From Chitinophagales bacterium (GTDB lineage: Bacteria; Bacteroidota; Bacteroidia; Chitinophagales; Chitinophagaceae): a stretch of 64,000 nucleotides of DNA. Shown one piece after another: positions 25,361 through 34,386 of the stretch. How positions within the stretch are numbered: the first letter of the stretch is position 1; the number at the start of each line of letters is the position of its first letter. The notes under the pieces were generated by a model, which was given only the letters and a program-made list of their open reading frames with translations, was not told the origin of the DNA and made no database searches. A program made the position numbers and the translations under genes. The stretch is taken from NCBI GenBank assembly GCA_017303455.1, contig JAFLBM010000004.1, positions 1 through 64,000 of the forward strand. The letters are read 5' to 3'.

Positions 25361-25798
25361 TCAGTTGGTACTATTATGATTCATAAAACCAATGGCCAGC
25401 GTGGTGATATTATTCCTGAAACTGGTTACACTGACACTGGCACCGGCTTTCAATGCCATTTCCTGTATACCTGCTAATTTTTCCGCAAAAGGACGACTAT
25501 AAAGGCGATTATTCACCTTTACATGCAGCAGGATCACATGACCAATCTTTTTGGCTGATACTGCAAGACTGCAATTTTTACTATGTGCAATCACAGCGTT
25601 AAGAAGATGGCCTGTTACGGCAAGCAGCTTTTTCTCATCCGCTTCAACACAGAATCCCGGCTTAACTTCATTGACAATAATACACTGCTGTCGTGAAGCA
25701 AGGGGCATCGTACTGATGATCAGCCGGTTGATCATCAGGTGCAACGGGAAATCCTGTTCAAGAACCGGAATCGCATCCACTGTGTACATAAATCTCAT
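25361..25798 (-). CDS. Small protein with a histidine-kinase ATPase-like fold
   Basis: 145 aa. The middle and end (VEADEKKLLAVTGHLLNAVIAHS, IGHVILLHVKVNN, ALKAGASVSVTSFRNNITTLAIGF) follow the layout of a HATPase_c domain: an N-box-like helix, then beta strands. The clear G-box glycines (DxGxG) are missing, so ATP binding is doubtful. No dimerisation, phospho-acceptor or sensor domain is present. It could be a stand-alone signalling module or a decayed kinase; similar lone proteins seem familiar from Bacteroidota. A terminator follows, and the upstream gap holds two palindromes. Confidence 0.5.
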   Translation of the reverse strand: MRFMYTVDAIPVLEQDFPLHLMINRLIISTMPLASRQQCIIVNEVKPGFCVEADEKKLLAVTGHLLNAVIAHSKNCSLAVSAKKIGHVILLHVKVNNRLYSRPFAEKLAGIQEMALKAGASVSVTSFRNNITTLAIGFMNHNSTN

Positions 25799-26018
25799 AA
25801 TAGTCCATTTGACATGAATAATAAGGTTGGTAACACAGGGTACGGATTGCTGCCTGCTTTCAGCAGGGACGGAAAGGATAAAGGATCTTACGGATCAATT
25901 TTTCAAAGGGTTGGGAAAGCCGGTGTTCTTTAGTTGTGAGCACAAAGAAACAATTGTAAAGAGCCGGAAAAAATAGAACCTTATCTCAATAGCTGGTCAT
26001 AAATAAAGGCCAAAGCAT

Positions 26019-26067
26019 GTAGAATCCATTCTACGTTAAAACCCCTGTTTGCACTGCAAAGCTTTGC
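26019..26067. promoter_or_regulatory. Two palindromes in the divergent gap upstream of a small lipoprotein
   Basis: GTAGAAT (26019-26025) and ATTCTAC (26028-26034) form a perfect inverted repeat with a two-base centre. GCAAAGCTTTGC (26056-26067) is a perfect 12-bp palindrome. Both lie within 75 bases of the start at 26089 and could be operators. The rest of the 290-base gap from 25799 shows no convincing gene. Confidence 0.35.
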
Positions 26068-26088
26068 GGTTAATTATTATTTTAGAGT

Positions 26089-26457
26089 ATGTTATCCAGT
26101 CGTTTATCACTATTACACTGTCTTATTGTAACGGGAATAGCCATTTTGATAGCTGCCTGTAAAGCAGAAACCGTATTGACCGGGAAGTACAGCAGTAAAT
26201 TATACGATGAGTATGTGGAGCTGAAAGACAATGGCCGTTTCAAAAAATACCAGTATTGGTTTGGCATTAAACCCCGATTGGATGGAGGAATGTACCTGGT
26301 TTCCCGGGACACCGTTTACTTAATTTACAAGCGTCACAAAACCCTCTATGCCCGTCGTGATTATTTTATTATTGGAGGGAATGCACTTAACTATTATCAT
26401 CTTGATTCAGCAAACCTTTTAAAGCAGTATTCTATCTGGAAAAACAAACTGCCATAG
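26089..26457 (+). CDS. Small predicted lipoprotein, unknown family
   Basis: 122 aa. The N-terminal helix ends in a lipobox (ILIAAC, Cys about 24). The rest is a compact, Tyr- and Lys-rich domain with likely beta strands (GKYSSKLYDEYVELKDNGRF, TVYLIYKRHKTLYAR). It resembles short META- or lipocalin-like lipoprotein domains in layout only; no family is claimed. It converges on ppk1 with a 3-base gap, and its promoter region contains the palindromes listed above. Confidence 0.6.
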   Translation: MLSSRLSLLHCLIVTGIAILIAACKAETVLTGKYSSKLYDEYVELKDNGRFKKYQYWFGIKPRLDGGMYLVSRDTVYLIYKRHKTLYARRDYFIIGGNALNYYHLDSANLLKQYSIWKNKLP

Positions 26458-26460
26458 CAA

Positions 26461-28545
26461 TCAGTTCGTCAATTCTTTCACATACGCATAGATAGCATCT
26501 TGCGCCGATACTAATGGTTGGCCTGCTGTATTTATTTTCTTGTTGATAGCAGTTCCTGTTACCATATCACTTTCAAGCAATACGGCCTTTACATTATCCG
26601 CTAACTGAAGTTGTATAATATGCTGTAACCCGTTACAAAGCGACTCGTCATAAACAGGAAAGCATACTTCGATACGGCTGTGCAGGTTCCGGTTCATCCA
26701 GTCGGCACTGCCCATATAATATTCCGGCTGCCCGTTGTTATGGAAAATAAATACCCTCGCATGTTCAAGGTAGCGGTCAACAATGCGATGCACGGTTATA
26801 TTTTCACTCTGGTCTTTCACGCCTGGTGCCAGGCAGCAAATACTGCGTACCAGTAACTGCACTTTCACGCCTGCCCGGCTGGCTTCATACAACCGGGTGA
26901 TCATTTCTTTTTCCTGGAGGTTGTTTAGTTTGATAATGATATGAGCAGGCTTCCCGTTCCTCGCATTTTCTATCTCCCGGTCGATCAGTTTCCCGAATTG
27001 CTTCAGCATATTGAATTGCGAAACCAGGAGCTGTTTAAAAGGGATCTTGCCATAACTGGCGGGCTGCATACGCCATTGCAGGTATTCAAATAACATCTCC
27101 AGTTCATTTCCAAACTCCGGCCTGGAAGTAAAATAAACATGGTCTGTATAAAACCGGCCGGTAGCTTCGTTGAAATTACCGGTAGCCATAAAGGAATACT
27201 GCTGCCATTTTTTTTCTTCCTGCCGTTTTACCAATGCCACTTTCGCATGCACTTTCAGGCCGGGTATGCTGTTGATGATCTTAATACCTGCCGCTTTCAT
27301 TTTCTTTGACCACTTCAGGTTATTTGCTTCATCGAACCGGGCTTTCAATTCAACAAAAACGGTAACCTTCTTCCCGTTCTTTGCCGCACTGATCAATGCA
27401 TTTACAATATGTGAATCGGCCGCTACCCGGTAAAGGGTAACATATATTTCCTTTACCAATGGATCAATAGCCGCTTCATTGAAAAAACGAAGGATATAAT
27501 TATACGAATGATAGGGCAGGTGCAGTAATTTCTCTCTTTCAGTAATACTCTTAAAAATGGATTGTTTCGTTGAAAAACCTGGATGCTGTATAGCAGGCCA
27601 GCCAGGATATACCAGCATTCCTTTCCGGGGATTCGGTAAGCTTCCAAGATCTTTCAGGTTATGATAACGCCCCCCTTCCACCATTTCATCATCCCGCAGC
27701 TCAAAATACTCCTGCACAAAATCTTTCACGGCAGGAGACATAGCCGCATCAAACAGGAACCGGGTGGAATGCCCCACCTCTCTTTTCTCCAGTTGCTTCT
27801 CTATTTTATCAGCAATATCGCCAATGAATTCGTCTTCGAGGTTCATCTCCGCATCACGGGTCAGTTTTATACTGTATGTACCGTGGATAACAGAGCCGGG
27901 AAAAACCACAGCAAGATTTTCCCTGATCACATCATCTATGAAAAGGAGATAACTATCATCATTTACTGCGGGCAATTCAAAAAACCGTGGTAAACTGGTA
28001 GAAGGGATATTCAATAGTGCATACTGGCGGCTGCCTGGCCGTTCAGCAGTTTCTATATCTAAAATGAAATACAAGGCATTATTCTCCAAAAAAATATCCG
28101 GTCGGTTATCCCTCCGCAATATAACCGGCTGCAGAAAAGATAATACCCCCGACAGAAAATAGTCCCTTATACTTTCTTTGTGTTGTTCCAGTACAGGCTC
28201 TCCATAATACAAATGAATATGTTCTCTTTTTAAACCCGGGATTATTTGCTGAGTGAGTATTTGTCCAAACTGCTCCAGTTGGTCCTGTACATTTTTTTTC
28301 ACACGGTCTGCTAATCCTTCCGGGTATTCTTCTCTCCATGCTTTTTTAGCATCCAGGCTGCTGAAAGCGAAAATGGCCGGCATACGAACCCTGAAGAATT
28401 CATCCAGGTTGGAAGAGAAAATAGATAAAAAGGAAATGCGGTTGTAAAGAGGCACCGATTCATCTGCGGCCTCCAGTAAAACACGGTGGTTAAAACTAAG
28501 CCAGCTCAGGTCACGGTTGAGAAAACAGTATTTCTCATCTGTCAT
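26461..28545 (-). CDS. ppk1: Polyphosphate kinase 1
   Basis: 694 aa. PPK1 reversibly polymerises the gamma-phosphate of ATP into polyphosphate, a phosphate store and stress polymer. The N-terminal FLNRDLSWLSFNHRVLLEA and SIFSSNLDEFFRVR blocks are diagnostic. The phospho-acceptor is predicted to be His433 in LKVHAKVALVKR. The second phospholipase-D-like half has RYLEHARVFIF and GSADWMNRNLHSRIEV. Length is typical. It is not coupled to a PPX gene in this window and runs 37 bases downstream of rimO on the same strand. Confidence 0.95.
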   Translation of the reverse strand: MTDEKYCFLNRDLSWLSFNHRVLLEAADESVPLYNRISFLSIFSSNLDEFFRVRMPAIFAFSSLDAKKAWREEYPEGLADRVKKNVQDQLEQFGQILTQQIIPGLKREHIHLYYGEPVLEQHKESIRDYFLSGVLSFLQPVILRRDNRPDIFLENNALYFILDIETAERPGSRQYALLNIPSTSLPRFFELPAVNDDSYLLFIDDVIRENLAVVFPGSVIHGTYSIKLTRDAEMNLEDEFIGDIADKIEKQLEKREVGHSTRFLFDAAMSPAVKDFVQEYFELRDDEMVEGGRYHNLKDLGSLPNPRKGMLVYPGWPAIQHPGFSTKQSIFKSITEREKLLHLPYHSYNYILRFFNEAAIDPLVKEIYVTLYRVAADSHIVNALISAAKNGKKVTVFVELKARFDEANNLKWSKKMKAAGIKIINSIPGLKVHAKVALVKRQEEKKWQQYSFMATGNFNEATGRFYTDHVYFTSRPEFGNELEMLFEYLQWRMQPASYGKIPFKQLLVSQFNMLKQFGKLIDREIENARNGKPAHIIIKLNNLQEKEMITRLYEASRAGVKVQLLVRSICCLAPGVKDQSENITVHRIVDRYLEHARVFIFHNNGQPEYYMGSADWMNRNLHSRIEVCFPVYDESLCNGLQHIIQLQLADNVKAVLLESDMVTGTAINKKINTAGQPLVSAQDAIYAYVKELTN

Positions 28546-28582
28546 GAAGATTTTCTTTATGAACTAAGATAGGGGATTCGGG

Positions 28583-29893
28583 TCACAAAACCACTTCTCC
28601 TTCCAGGTCATAGTCATAAGCTTTGGTGATCTTCACGTTCACGAATTCGCCAACCGGGAGTTTCTTAACTGAATGGATCACCACTTCATTATCCACTTCC
28701 ACCGAATCAAATTCAGTACGGCCTAAATAACGGCCGGCTTCTTTTTTATCGATCAGTGTTTTGAAGGTTTTGCCTACTTTATCCTGGTTCAGTTCAAAGG
28801 AAATTTCCTGCTGCACTTCCATGATCTCCTGTGCTCTTCGTTCTTTCTCTTCTGCAGGTACGTCATCAACCAGATCATGTGCAGATGTACCTTCTTCATG
28901 CGAATAGGTGAAGATCCCCACCCGGTCAAAACGCTGACGCTGTAAAAATCCTTTCAGTTCTTCCACATCATCTTCGGTTTCGCCAGGGAAACCGGCGATC
29001 AGTGTTGTACGCAGGCAAATACCCGGCACTTTTTCCCGGATGGCAATAGTAAGTTCTTCCATTTCTTCCCGGGTGATCTGTCTTTTCATGGCTTTCAGCA
29101 TATTATTGGCAGCATGCTGCAAAGGCATATCCAGGTAGTTGCAAATATTTTCTCTCTCCCGCATTACATCCAGTATCTCTAAAGGAAACTTAGACGGGTA
29201 AGCATAATGCAGCCGGATCCATTCAAGCCCTTTTACATCTGCAAGTCGATTCAGCAGATCAGGTAACATCCTCTTCTTATTGATATCTAATCCATAATAC
29301 GTAAGTTCCTGTGCGATCAGCATGACTTCTTTCACACCTTTCTTTACCAATCCTTCCGCTTCTCTTACCAGCTCATCAATGGGCTTGCTCACATGCTGCC
29401 CCCGCATCAGCGGTATGGCACAAAATGAACAGGTGCGGTTACATCCTTCTGATATTTTCATATAGGCATAATGCTGCGGTGTGGCCAGCAACCGTTCGCC
29501 TACCAATTCTGTTTTATAATCGGCTTCAAATTGTTTTAAGATCAGTGGTAATTCCATCGTACCGAAATAAGCATCCACTTCCGGTATCTCCGCTTCCAGG
29601 TTATTCTTATAGCGTTCACTCAGGCAGCCGGTAACATATACTTTATCCAGCTTTCCTTTTCTTTTTAATTCCACCTGGTCAAGAATGGTGTTGATACTTT
29701 CTTCCTTGGCTTTATCAATAAACCCACAGGTGTTTACCACCACGATGTTGTGATCCAGTTTTTTATTCTCATGCACCACGTCAATATCATTGGCCAGCAA
29801 CTGTCCGCTCAGCACTTCACTATCCACCATATTCTTACTGCACCCGAGGGTGATGATATTGACTTTGTCTTTTTTGAGTGTTTTTGTTTTCAT
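28583..29893 (-). CDS. rimO: Ribosomal protein uS12 methylthiotransferase RimO
   Basis: 436 aa radical-SAM enzyme that adds a methylthio group to a conserved Asp of ribosomal protein S12. The N-terminal MTTase domain has Cys18 (GCSKNMVDSE), Cys56 (VNTCGFID) and Cys90 (TGCLSERY) for one iron-sulfur cluster. Cys151, Cys155 and Cys158 (CNRTCSFC) hold the radical-SAM cluster. The C-terminal TRAM domain binds the substrate. The GCSKNMVDSE form separates RimO from MiaB. Its ATG overlaps the ftsY stop (TAATG), so the two are translationally coupled. Confidence 0.95.
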   Translation of the reverse strand: MKTKTLKKDKVNIITLGCSKNMVDSEVLSGQLLANDIDVVHENKKLDHNIVVVNTCGFIDKAKEESINTILDQVELKRKGKLDKVYVTGCLSERYKNNLEAEIPEVDAYFGTMELPLILKQFEADYKTELVGERLLATPQHYAYMKISEGCNRTCSFCAIPLMRGQHVSKPIDELVREAEGLVKKGVKEVMLIAQELTYYGLDINKKRMLPDLLNRLADVKGLEWIRLHYAYPSKFPLEILDVMRERENICNYLDMPLQHAANNMLKAMKRQITREEMEELTIAIREKVPGICLRTTLIAGFPGETEDDVEELKGFLQRQRFDRVGIFTYSHEEGTSAHDLVDDVPAEEKERRAQEIMEVQQEISFELNQDKVGKTFKTLIDKKEAGRYLGRTEFDSVEVDNEVVIHSVKKLPVGEFVNVKITKAYDYDLEGEVVL

Positions 29894-30864
29894 TACGCCT
29901 CTTTTCTTTCCAGGTTAAATAAACTATCCACAAATTCATGTTTATCAAAAACTAATAAGTCTTCCATTTTTTCTCCCACACCAATAAACTTCACGGGTAT
30001 CTTAAAGTGATTGGCAATAGCTAGCACCACCCCACCTTTTGCAGTACCATCCAGTTTTGTAATAGCTAATGCCGTAACATCTGTTGCCGCCGTAAAATGT
30101 TTGGCCTGCTCCAGTGCATTTTGCCCGGTTGATCCGTCCAGCACCAGTAATATTTCATGCGGGGCATCGGGGATGGTTTTTTGTATCACCCGTTTGATCT
30201 TGCTTAATTCCTCCATCAGGTGAGCTTTGTTATGCAAACGTCCTGCTGTATCAATCAGTACCACATCGCTTTGTTTGGCCACTGCACTTTGCACCGTATC
30301 AAAAGCCACAGCAGCAGGATCTGATCCCATATCCTGTTTTACGATCGGCACACCCACTCTTTCACTCCAGATGGTCAGTTGGTCAACTGCTGCTGCCCGG
30401 AAAGTATCTGCCGCACCTAATAGTACGTTCTTACCCGCTTTCTTGAAATTATACGCCAGTTTACCAATGGTAGTTGTTTTGCCAACTCCATTTACTCCAA
30501 CCACTAAAATGATATAAGGCCTGGTGGGAAGATCGGAATTGAAGGCATAACTGTTGGCTTCCGGTGCATCCACCAGCATCTGTTCAATTTCCTCCTGCAG
30601 CATTTTATTCAGCTCCGCCGCATTCAGGTATTTGTCTTTTGATACCCGTTTTTCGATCCGTTCTATGATCTTTACGGTGGTCTCAATGCCCACATCTGCC
30701 CCGACCAATGCCTCTTCCAGGTTATCCAGCACTTCTTCATCCACCGTGCTTTTACCGGCTATGGCTTTCGTGATCTTAGCAAAGAAGCCCTCCTTGGTTT
30801 TTTGCAAACCCTGGTCAAGACTTTCTTTTTCTTTTTTGCCAAACAGTTTATTGAAAAATCCCAT
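29893..30864 (-). CDS. ftsY: Signal recognition particle receptor FtsY
   Basis: 323 aa from ATG 30864 (MGFFNKLFGKKEKES). The membrane-binding start is short, as usual in Bacteroidota. The NG GTPase has G1 GVNGVGKTTT (123-132), DTFRAAAVDQL, DTAGRL (205-210) and TKLDGTAKGG. It receives the ribosome-SRP complex at the inner membrane and hands it to SecYEG. The in-frame extension to 31011 translates a repeat element and is rejected. The start codon lies at the edge of the inverted-repeat element 30862-30953, which may affect its translation. Downstream it overlaps rimO by one base. Confidence 0.95.
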   Translation of the reverse strand: MGFFNKLFGKKEKESLDQGLQKTKEGFFAKITKAIAGKSTVDEEVLDNLEEALVGADVGIETTVKIIERIEKRVSKDKYLNAAELNKMLQEEIEQMLVDAPEANSYAFNSDLPTRPYIILVVGVNGVGKTTTIGKLAYNFKKAGKNVLLGAADTFRAAAVDQLTIWSERVGVPIVKQDMGSDPAAVAFDTVQSAVAKQSDVVLIDTAGRLHNKAHLMEELSKIKRVIQKTIPDAPHEILLVLDGSTGQNALEQAKHFTAATDVTALAITKLDGTAKGGVVLAIANHFKIPVKFIGVGEKMEDLLVFDKHEFVDSLFNLERKEA

Positions 30865-30953
30865 ACCCCTATCCCCTAAAGGGGAATAATGACTCTGCCC
30901 TGAACAAAGTCTTTTATAAACCTGAATACCCCCCTTCAGGGGATGGGGGCATG
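30862..30953. mobile_element. 92-bp MITE-like element with 27-bp hairpin-bearing inverted ends
   Basis: The left end (30862-30888) and the reverse complement of the right end (30927-30953) match at 22 of 27 positions, and all five differences are transitions. Each end itself contains CCCCT..AGGGG hairpin arms followed by an outer GGGG-type block. The 38-bp middle carries no gene. It fills most of the gap between the DUF4295 gene and ftsY and ends at the ftsY ATG. The ends are relatives of those flanking the nuclease cassette in cinA (52275-52750). No target duplication can be defined. Confidence 0.65.
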
Positions 30954-31012
30954 AAAACAACAAAAGCCATCCGTGGTGACGAATAGCTTTTGAATATCGT
31001 TTCAAACGCAAA

Positions 31013-31186
31013 TTATTTTTGCGCTAAGAAATCTTTCACTTTGTCTTTGTGAACGATCTGCTCTTTAAACGTGTAAGCACCTGTTTTAGGGCTGCGAACG
31101 GCTTTGATCACTTTCGTCCAGTTCTTTGCCTCAGCGGATGCCTTAAGGTCTTTTACTTTAGCGTTCTTGGAAGCTGCTTTTGCCAT
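31013..31186 (-). CDS. DUF4295 ribosome-linked small basic protein
   Basis: 57 aa, starting MAKAASKNAKVKDLKASAEA and ending KDFLAQK. It is very basic and lies 2 bases after the L33 stop, in the L28-L33-DUF4295 order conserved in Bacteroidota. The family is thought to be ribosome-associated, based on its constant position and composition; the exact role is not established. The gene was found by direct reading of the minus strand. Confidence 0.88.
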   Translation of the reverse strand: MAKAASKNAKVKDLKASAEAKNWTKVIKAVRSPKTGAYTFKEQIVHKDKVKDFLAQK

Positions 31187-31188
31187 GA

Positions 31189-31371
31189 TTACTTGATTTC
31201 TTTATGAACAGTTACTTTTTTCAGGATCGGGTTGAACTTTTTCAGTTCCAATCTCTCAGGATTGTTCTTCTTGTTTTTTACCGTGATATAACGGCTGGTG
31301 CCTGGCTGACCACTTGTTTTGTGCTCAATACACTCCAGGATCACTTGTACACGGTTGCCTTTCTTTGCCAT
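31189..31371 (-). CDS. rpmG: 50S ribosomal protein bL33
   Basis: 60 aa with bL33 sequence ([54 protein letters not shown]). It binds 23S rRNA near the E site of the large subunit. Only one Cys is present, so this is a zinc-free form of the protein. It sits between rpmB (20 bases upstream) and DUF4295 (2 bases downstream). Confidence 0.97.
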   Translation of the reverse strand: MAKKGNRVQVILECIEHKTSGQPGTSRYITVKNKKNNPERLELKKFNPILKKVTVHKEIK

Positions 31372-31391
31372 GATTATTTAACTTTAATGAG

Positions 31392-31628
31392 TTAGACTTT
31401 TTCTCCTTTAGCTCTCAGTTCTTTCACCACACTATACAAACCATTCTTGTTGATGGTGCGGATCGCTTCCGTTGACAACTTCAGGGTGATCCATTTATCT
31501 TCTTCGGCCAGGTAAAATTTCTTCTTCTGCAAATTGGGCAGAAAACGACGCTTTGTTTTGATATTCGAGTGAGAAACCTTGTTTCCCCCGATCGGCGTTT
31601 TACCTGTAACCTGACATACTCTGGCCAT
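31392..31628 (-). CDS. rpmB: 50S ribosomal protein bL28
   Basis: 78 aa, beginning [20 protein letters not shown] and containing [20 protein letters not shown], standard bL28. First gene of the operon rpmB-rpmG-DUF4295-ftsY-rimO. A TACCTTTG -7 box on the minus strand lies 25 bases upstream. Confidence 0.97.
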   Translation of the reverse strand: MARVCQVTGKTPIGGNKVSHSNIKTKRRFLPNLQKKKFYLAEEDKWITLKLSTEAIRTINKNGLYSVVKELRAKGEKV

Positions 31629-31652
31629 GACGATTCGTAATTTTTAGGACGG

Positions 31653-31660
31653 CAAAGGTA
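31653..31660 (-). promoter_or_regulatory. -7 box TACCTTTG (minus strand) of the ribosomal protein operon
   Basis: Reads CAAAGGTA on the plus strand; full TAnnTTTG match, 25 bases before the rpmB start. Confidence 0.65.
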
Positions 31661-31770
31661 GGGGAAAGATGGGAAACTATTCTATCCGAAAGGAGTTTTT
31701 TTTACCCAGTTGTTGAAAAACTCCCAAAAGCCTTAATCCGTGGTTTTCAGGACAAAATAGCCGCAGGGCA

Positions 31771-34212
31771 TTAATTCCCCGATCCCACCCTTTCAGTTTC
31801 TTCTGTTGCCCCGCCACCGGAACGTTTAACGGGTTTCATAGCCTTCCCAAACCTCCAGCTAAAGGTGATCCGGGCCACCCGGGAATCCCATTTTACGGCA
31901 AAAGGTTCATCGGAATTCTGGAAAGTGGAGTACCCGGAATAGTTCTGGGTGTAAAACATATCCCTGATCGTCAGGCGAATGGTTCCCTTATTTTTCAGTA
32001 CCTGCTTTGATATCCCCGCTCCCATCTCCCCCTGGGGAGTCAGTGTTTCCTGTAAGTCGATCTGGCTGTTGGACAGGTAATAGCCGCTCAGTTCGGCTGC
32101 CCAGCCTTTGCCAAACTGGAACTGGTTATTCAAACTGATATTTACCTGGTTCACTGTTGCCTTAAAAGGTGCCCAGATAAACCCTTCGATTATTTTGTGA
32201 TTATAGACCACTGCTGATGTGAGGTTCCACCATTTTGCAATGGGCAGTTGCAGGCTGGCGGAAACCCCGATATTGTGAAACTCTCCAACATTTCCCCTTG
32301 TGTAAATGATGATATTCTTATTCACATTACTGCTGTTGGAATCAATAACGAATATCTGGGAGAAGTAATCTTTCAGGTAGCTGTAAGAAACACCTGTTGA
32401 CAATACCCCTTTATAAGTATGTATCAACTCCATGTTCCAGGTGTACTGCGGCCTGATAAAAGGATTACCCCCTTCAAAAGTGTATTTATTGATCGTTACA
32501 AGGAATGGATTAAGATTTTGGAATTGCGGACGGTCAATCCTTCTTCCAAAACGCAGGGTAAACACATTATTACTGTCAGCGGCATAAGAAACAAAGGCTG
32601 AAGGAAAAAGACTTCCATAATTCTTTGTGAAGGACGAATCTTTCACCACGGTATTACCCAGTTGATTGGCTTTGTAGGTTGTAAACTCATACCGCAGCCC
32701 GGCCTGCCAATGCCATTTACCCGTCTCCGCATCCATGCTGCTGTAGACTGAATGTATTTTTTCATCATACAGGAAATGGTTACTCCTGCTCAGGTCGGCC
32801 TGCCAGGCGATGCCTTCATTGTAATAATATTCGGCGAGGTTGTCTGTGTTGGTAACCGCCGTTTTCAATCCGGTTTCCCAAAGTAATTGTTTGAAACGTT
32901 TTGAATAATCCAGTTTTGCTGTAAAGATATTCAGCTCGGAAGGTATATCGCCTTTGGTACCAAAGACAGTGCTGCCCGGGGCCTGTAGTTGTGTTTCGAA
33001 ATACTGGTTGCCTTTAATATTGAATTGAATGTAATCAATATCAAATGCAAGTTCACTGTTCTGGGTAAAACTATGACGGCCGTTTAAATTGATACCTGCC
33101 CTTTTAAAGTCACTGTTCCTGTTGCCCCTTGTAATAATGGTGGAGTCAATAACATAAGACGGAGACATCCAGTCAATGGTGCTGAAGCTGCTGGTTCTGC
33201 GTTCATTTAAATTTCCTGTAAAGGCAATGCCAATGGTGGTTTTCTTACCGGCAAAAAAATCTGCTCCAACTTTCAGATTATGCGCATTGATCTTTGTCCG
33301 GGTAACATTGGGCTGATCTAATAAAAGTGAATCATCCCCGTTCGTATTAAAATATTTCCGGAGGGCTTCTATGGTCATTCTTTCCTTACCTCCTCTCATG
33401 CCATAATTCAAATAAAAATTCCACTTCCCGGTCCGGTAGTTCATATTGAAACTATTATTGATCTTGGTAAAAAATCCCTGGCCAAGACTCAGGCTGAGCG
33501 AACCATTGAATCCTTTTTGTTTATTTTTTTTTGTCCGGATATTAATGATCCCGGCGTTCCCGGCTGCATCATATTTTGCCCCCGGATTTTCTATTAATTC
33601 TATCACATCCACCTGTGATGCATTCATGCCTGCCAGGTAAGCCTGCAGTTCTGCAGCATTGAGTTGGGTTTGTTTCCCATCAATCAATACCATCACCTGT
33701 GGTTTCCCTTTCATACTGATATTACCATCCCTGCCAATGGTGATACCCGGTGATTTTTCCAACACATCCATCACGGTGGCCCCGGCATTGGTAATACCCG
33801 CTTCTACGTTGATCACGGTCTTGTCGGGTAAAAACTGGACCAGCGGTTTTTTAGCAGTTACTGTTACATCCTGTAACAATATATGATCCGGCATCAAAAC
33901 GATGGTGTCTGTTACTTCATCCCGGGTTACCAGGTCCACTATACCGGAAAGATGATCCCTGAAGCCCAGTGAGCGGACCCTGATCAAATAGTTGCCGGGG
34001 CCCAATTGACTAAAATGAGCCGAGCCCAAAGCATCTGTAGCGGAACTCTTTACAACAGACGAGTCGCTGCTCAGCAATGCCACTGTAGCATCCGGAAGAG
34101 CCAGCTTGTTTTCGGTTATAACTTTCACCCGTACCTGCCTGTTATTTACAGGCTGGGCCAAAAGAGATAAACCGCAAAGAAGAAAAGTGATACAACTTAA
34201 AAAAAGGCGCAT
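31771..34212 (-). CDS. TonB-dependent outer-membrane receptor, OMP_b-brl_3 type
   Basis: 813 aa, signal peptide cut before Gln (LSLLA-QPVNN). An N-terminal carboxypeptidase-regulatory-like domain (VRVKVITENKLALPDATVAL) is followed by a plug (LLQDVTVTAKKPLVQFLPDK, VMDVLEKSPGITIGRDGNI, KPQVMVLIDGKQT, NAGIINIRTKKNKQKG) and a long barrel with alternating strands. It imports an unidentified large ligand with TonB energy. No SusD partner is adjacent, so it is not a classical SusCD system. It is transcribed alone, convergent to nothing on its left except the operon end. Confidence 0.87.
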   Translation of the reverse strand: MRLFLSCITFLLCGLSLLAQPVNNRQVRVKVITENKLALPDATVALLSSDSSVVKSSATDALGSAHFSQLGPGNYLIRVRSLGFRDHLSGIVDLVTRDEVTDTIVLMPDHILLQDVTVTAKKPLVQFLPDKTVINVEAGITNAGATVMDVLEKSPGITIGRDGNISMKGKPQVMVLIDGKQTQLNAAELQAYLAGMNASQVDVIELIENPGAKYDAAGNAGIINIRTKKNKQKGFNGSLSLSLGQGFFTKINNSFNMNYRTGKWNFYLNYGMRGGKERMTIEALRKYFNTNGDDSLLLDQPNVTRTKINAHNLKVGADFFAGKKTTIGIAFTGNLNERRTSSFSTIDWMSPSYVIDSTIITRGNRNSDFKRAGINLNGRHSFTQNSELAFDIDYIQFNIKGNQYFETQLQAPGSTVFGTKGDIPSELNIFTAKLDYSKRFKQLLWETGLKTAVTNTDNLAEYYYNEGIAWQADLSRSNHFLYDEKIHSVYSSMDAETGKWHWQAGLRYEFTTYKANQLGNTVVKDSSFTKNYGSLFPSAFVSYAADSNNVFTLRFGRRIDRPQFQNLNPFLVTINKYTFEGGNPFIRPQYTWNMELIHTYKGVLSTGVSYSYLKDYFSQIFVIDSNSSNVNKNIIIYTRGNVGEFHNIGVSASLQLPIAKWWNLTSAVVYNHKIIEGFIWAPFKATVNQVNISLNNQFQFGKGWAAELSGYYLSNSQIDLQETLTPQGEMGAGISKQVLKNKGTIRLTIRDMFYTQNYSGYSTFQNSDEPFAVKWDSRVARITFSWRFGKAMKPVKRSGGGATEETERVGSGN

Positions 34213-34386
34213 GGGAATGATTCAGGCCCTAAATTATCAAAGCCTGTCCAAGTTGGAACTTTTTTTATGCAGGCGGTACAAAAAAGCCGGCTGGCAGCCA
34301 TGTACCCCCTTTTTGCCCAATTGCCTGTTTTCAGATAACTTCGCTGCTCATTATTTCTGTTTACCAATCAATCTAATCAAAAAAAT

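Noticed and set aside
25739..25933. Possible small gene reading into the gap after 25798
   Set aside because: No domain, promoter or conserved start; it overlaps the start of the minus-strand gene.
30865..31011. N-terminal extension of ftsY up to 31011
   Set aside because: It translates the inverted-repeat element and lacks any FtsY-like sequence; the ATG at 30864 gives the normal start.
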